From Rummeliibacillus sp044763875 (GTDB lineage: Bacteria; Bacillota; Bacilli; Bacillales_A; Planococcaceae): 64,000 nt of DNA. The notes beneath the pieces were generated by a model that worked only from the letters and a program-made list of their open reading frames with translations, made no database searches and was not told where the DNA came from. Each line of letters starts with the position of its first letter. Position 1 is the stretch's first letter. The position numbers and the translations under genes are program-made. Of the stretch, positions 63,635 through 64,000 are shown piece by piece. The stretch is taken from contig NZ_JBIWGZ010000002.1 of NCBI RefSeq assembly GCF_044763875.1, positions 558,001 to 622,000 of the forward strand. The letters run 5' to 3'.

Positions 63635-64000
63635 CTACCTATTACTTATATCCTCTTCTGGTAGCATATACTTTGCATTTTTATACGTTCCTGATTTCTT
63701 CAGATTCATATTTTTTAGCATTCTACTGGACTGATAAATATCCTTAATTCTAAGAAATTCCCTACATTCCTTATTAGTAATAGTATTATTCAATATTTTT
63801 AAATAATCATAAATTGCATATTCGTGTGCATTAGTACTTTTATTAAAGCAATTTGAACAAAACCAAACAAACGCAATTCTTTGCATTCCGATTTTTCCAC
63901 ATTGACTGCAAATAACTCCATTCAAAATAGTTTCGCGAGAAATTTTATATCTATTCATTAATGGGTAAGGATTAAATTCTTTGTGTTTTCTCATAAAATA
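63635..64000 (-). CDS. Zinc-ribbon protein, possible NERD-type C-terminus (partial)
   Basis: The frame runs off the window edge; at least 119 residues remain. A four-Cys zinc ribbon (CSQCGKIGMQR...WFCSNC) is followed by HEYAIYDYLKILNNTITNKE and an end of FLRI-type residues up to KYMLPEEDI. This arrangement resembles the C-terminal part of Bacillus NERD (nuclease-related) domain proteins. The NERD domain itself would lie outside. An ATG at 63994 is present, but no ribosome binding site can be judged. Confidence 0.55.
   Translation of the reverse strand, partial: YFMRKHKEFNPYPLMNRYKISRETILNGVICSQCGKIGMQRIAFVWFCSNCFNKSTNAHEYAIYDYLKILNNTITNKECREFLRIKDIYQSSRMLKNMNLKKSGTYKNAKYMLPEEDISNR

Overview
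The window (AT-rich, Gram-positive style genes with strong GGAGG ribosome binding sites) looks like the chromosome of a motile, spore-former-related Bacillales, most like the Planococcaceae (Lysinibacillus/Solibacillus type). The gene order largely follows a conserved Bacillus subtilis region: yvlB-uvrA-uvrB, prfB-secA-hpf, fliT-fliS-fliD-flaG, hag-csrA-fliW-yviE-flgL-flgK-flgN-flgM-yvyF, comFC-comFA-degV, degU-degS, yvyE-LCP-tagO. Most genes are on the minus strand. The genus assignment is inference from protein character and synteny.

Region by region: 1-8.3 kb holds a YvlB-like protein, the UvrBA repair operon with a LexA box, and a ComK-like competence regulator. 8.3-13 kb holds an ABC exporter with two tiny upstream ORFs and an RRNPP (NprR-like) peptide-sensing regulator without an obvious cognate peptide. 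13-19 kb holds prfB (with its programmed frameshift), secA, an LCP protein and hpf. 19.4-25.6 kb is an accessory insertion: a 1539-residue secreted repeat protein flanked by two PilZ (c-di-GMP) genes. 25.8-28.5 kb is fliT-fliS-fliD-flaG.

28.6-39.1 kb is a flagellin glycosylation island inserted between hag and flaG: a Maf-type glycosyltransferase plus a complete pseudaminic acid pathway (PseB, C, H, G, I, F). Three extra genes sit inside the pathway, in translationally coupled order: a WbqC-family protein, a metallo-beta-lactamase-fold protein that resembles the non-Rieske part of CMP-Neu5Ac hydroxylase, and a SAM methyltransferase. A second flagellin modifier, FliB-like lysine N-methylase, is inserted between flgN and flgK (45.1-46.3 kb). 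SigD-type promoters are visible before hag, before maf and before flaG, so modification and filament genes are probably co-expressed.

47.5-55 kb holds late competence genes comFA and comFC (no comFB), degV, a lipoprotein and the DegS-DegU two-component system. 55-64 kb holds yvyE, a teichoic-acid LCP ligase with an interrupted Asn-rich tail, tagO, a decayed coiled-coil pseudogene, brnQ with a CodY-like box, a YerD-like glutamate synthase-family protein, and the edge of a possible NERD-type protein.

The intergenic DNA is unusually rich in structure: a dispersed family of palindromic GC-rich repeats; three separate arrays of a 21-bp unit (core TACTTGCGACTTT) downstream of genes; a glycine-riboswitch-like element before flgK; and a highly folded stretch after the lipoprotein gene that could be an IS200/IS605 omega-RNA remnant. 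The most promising leads for something new are the CMAH-like/WbqC/methyltransferase trio in the pseudaminic acid operon, the 21-bp arrays, and the PilZ-flanked giant surface protein.
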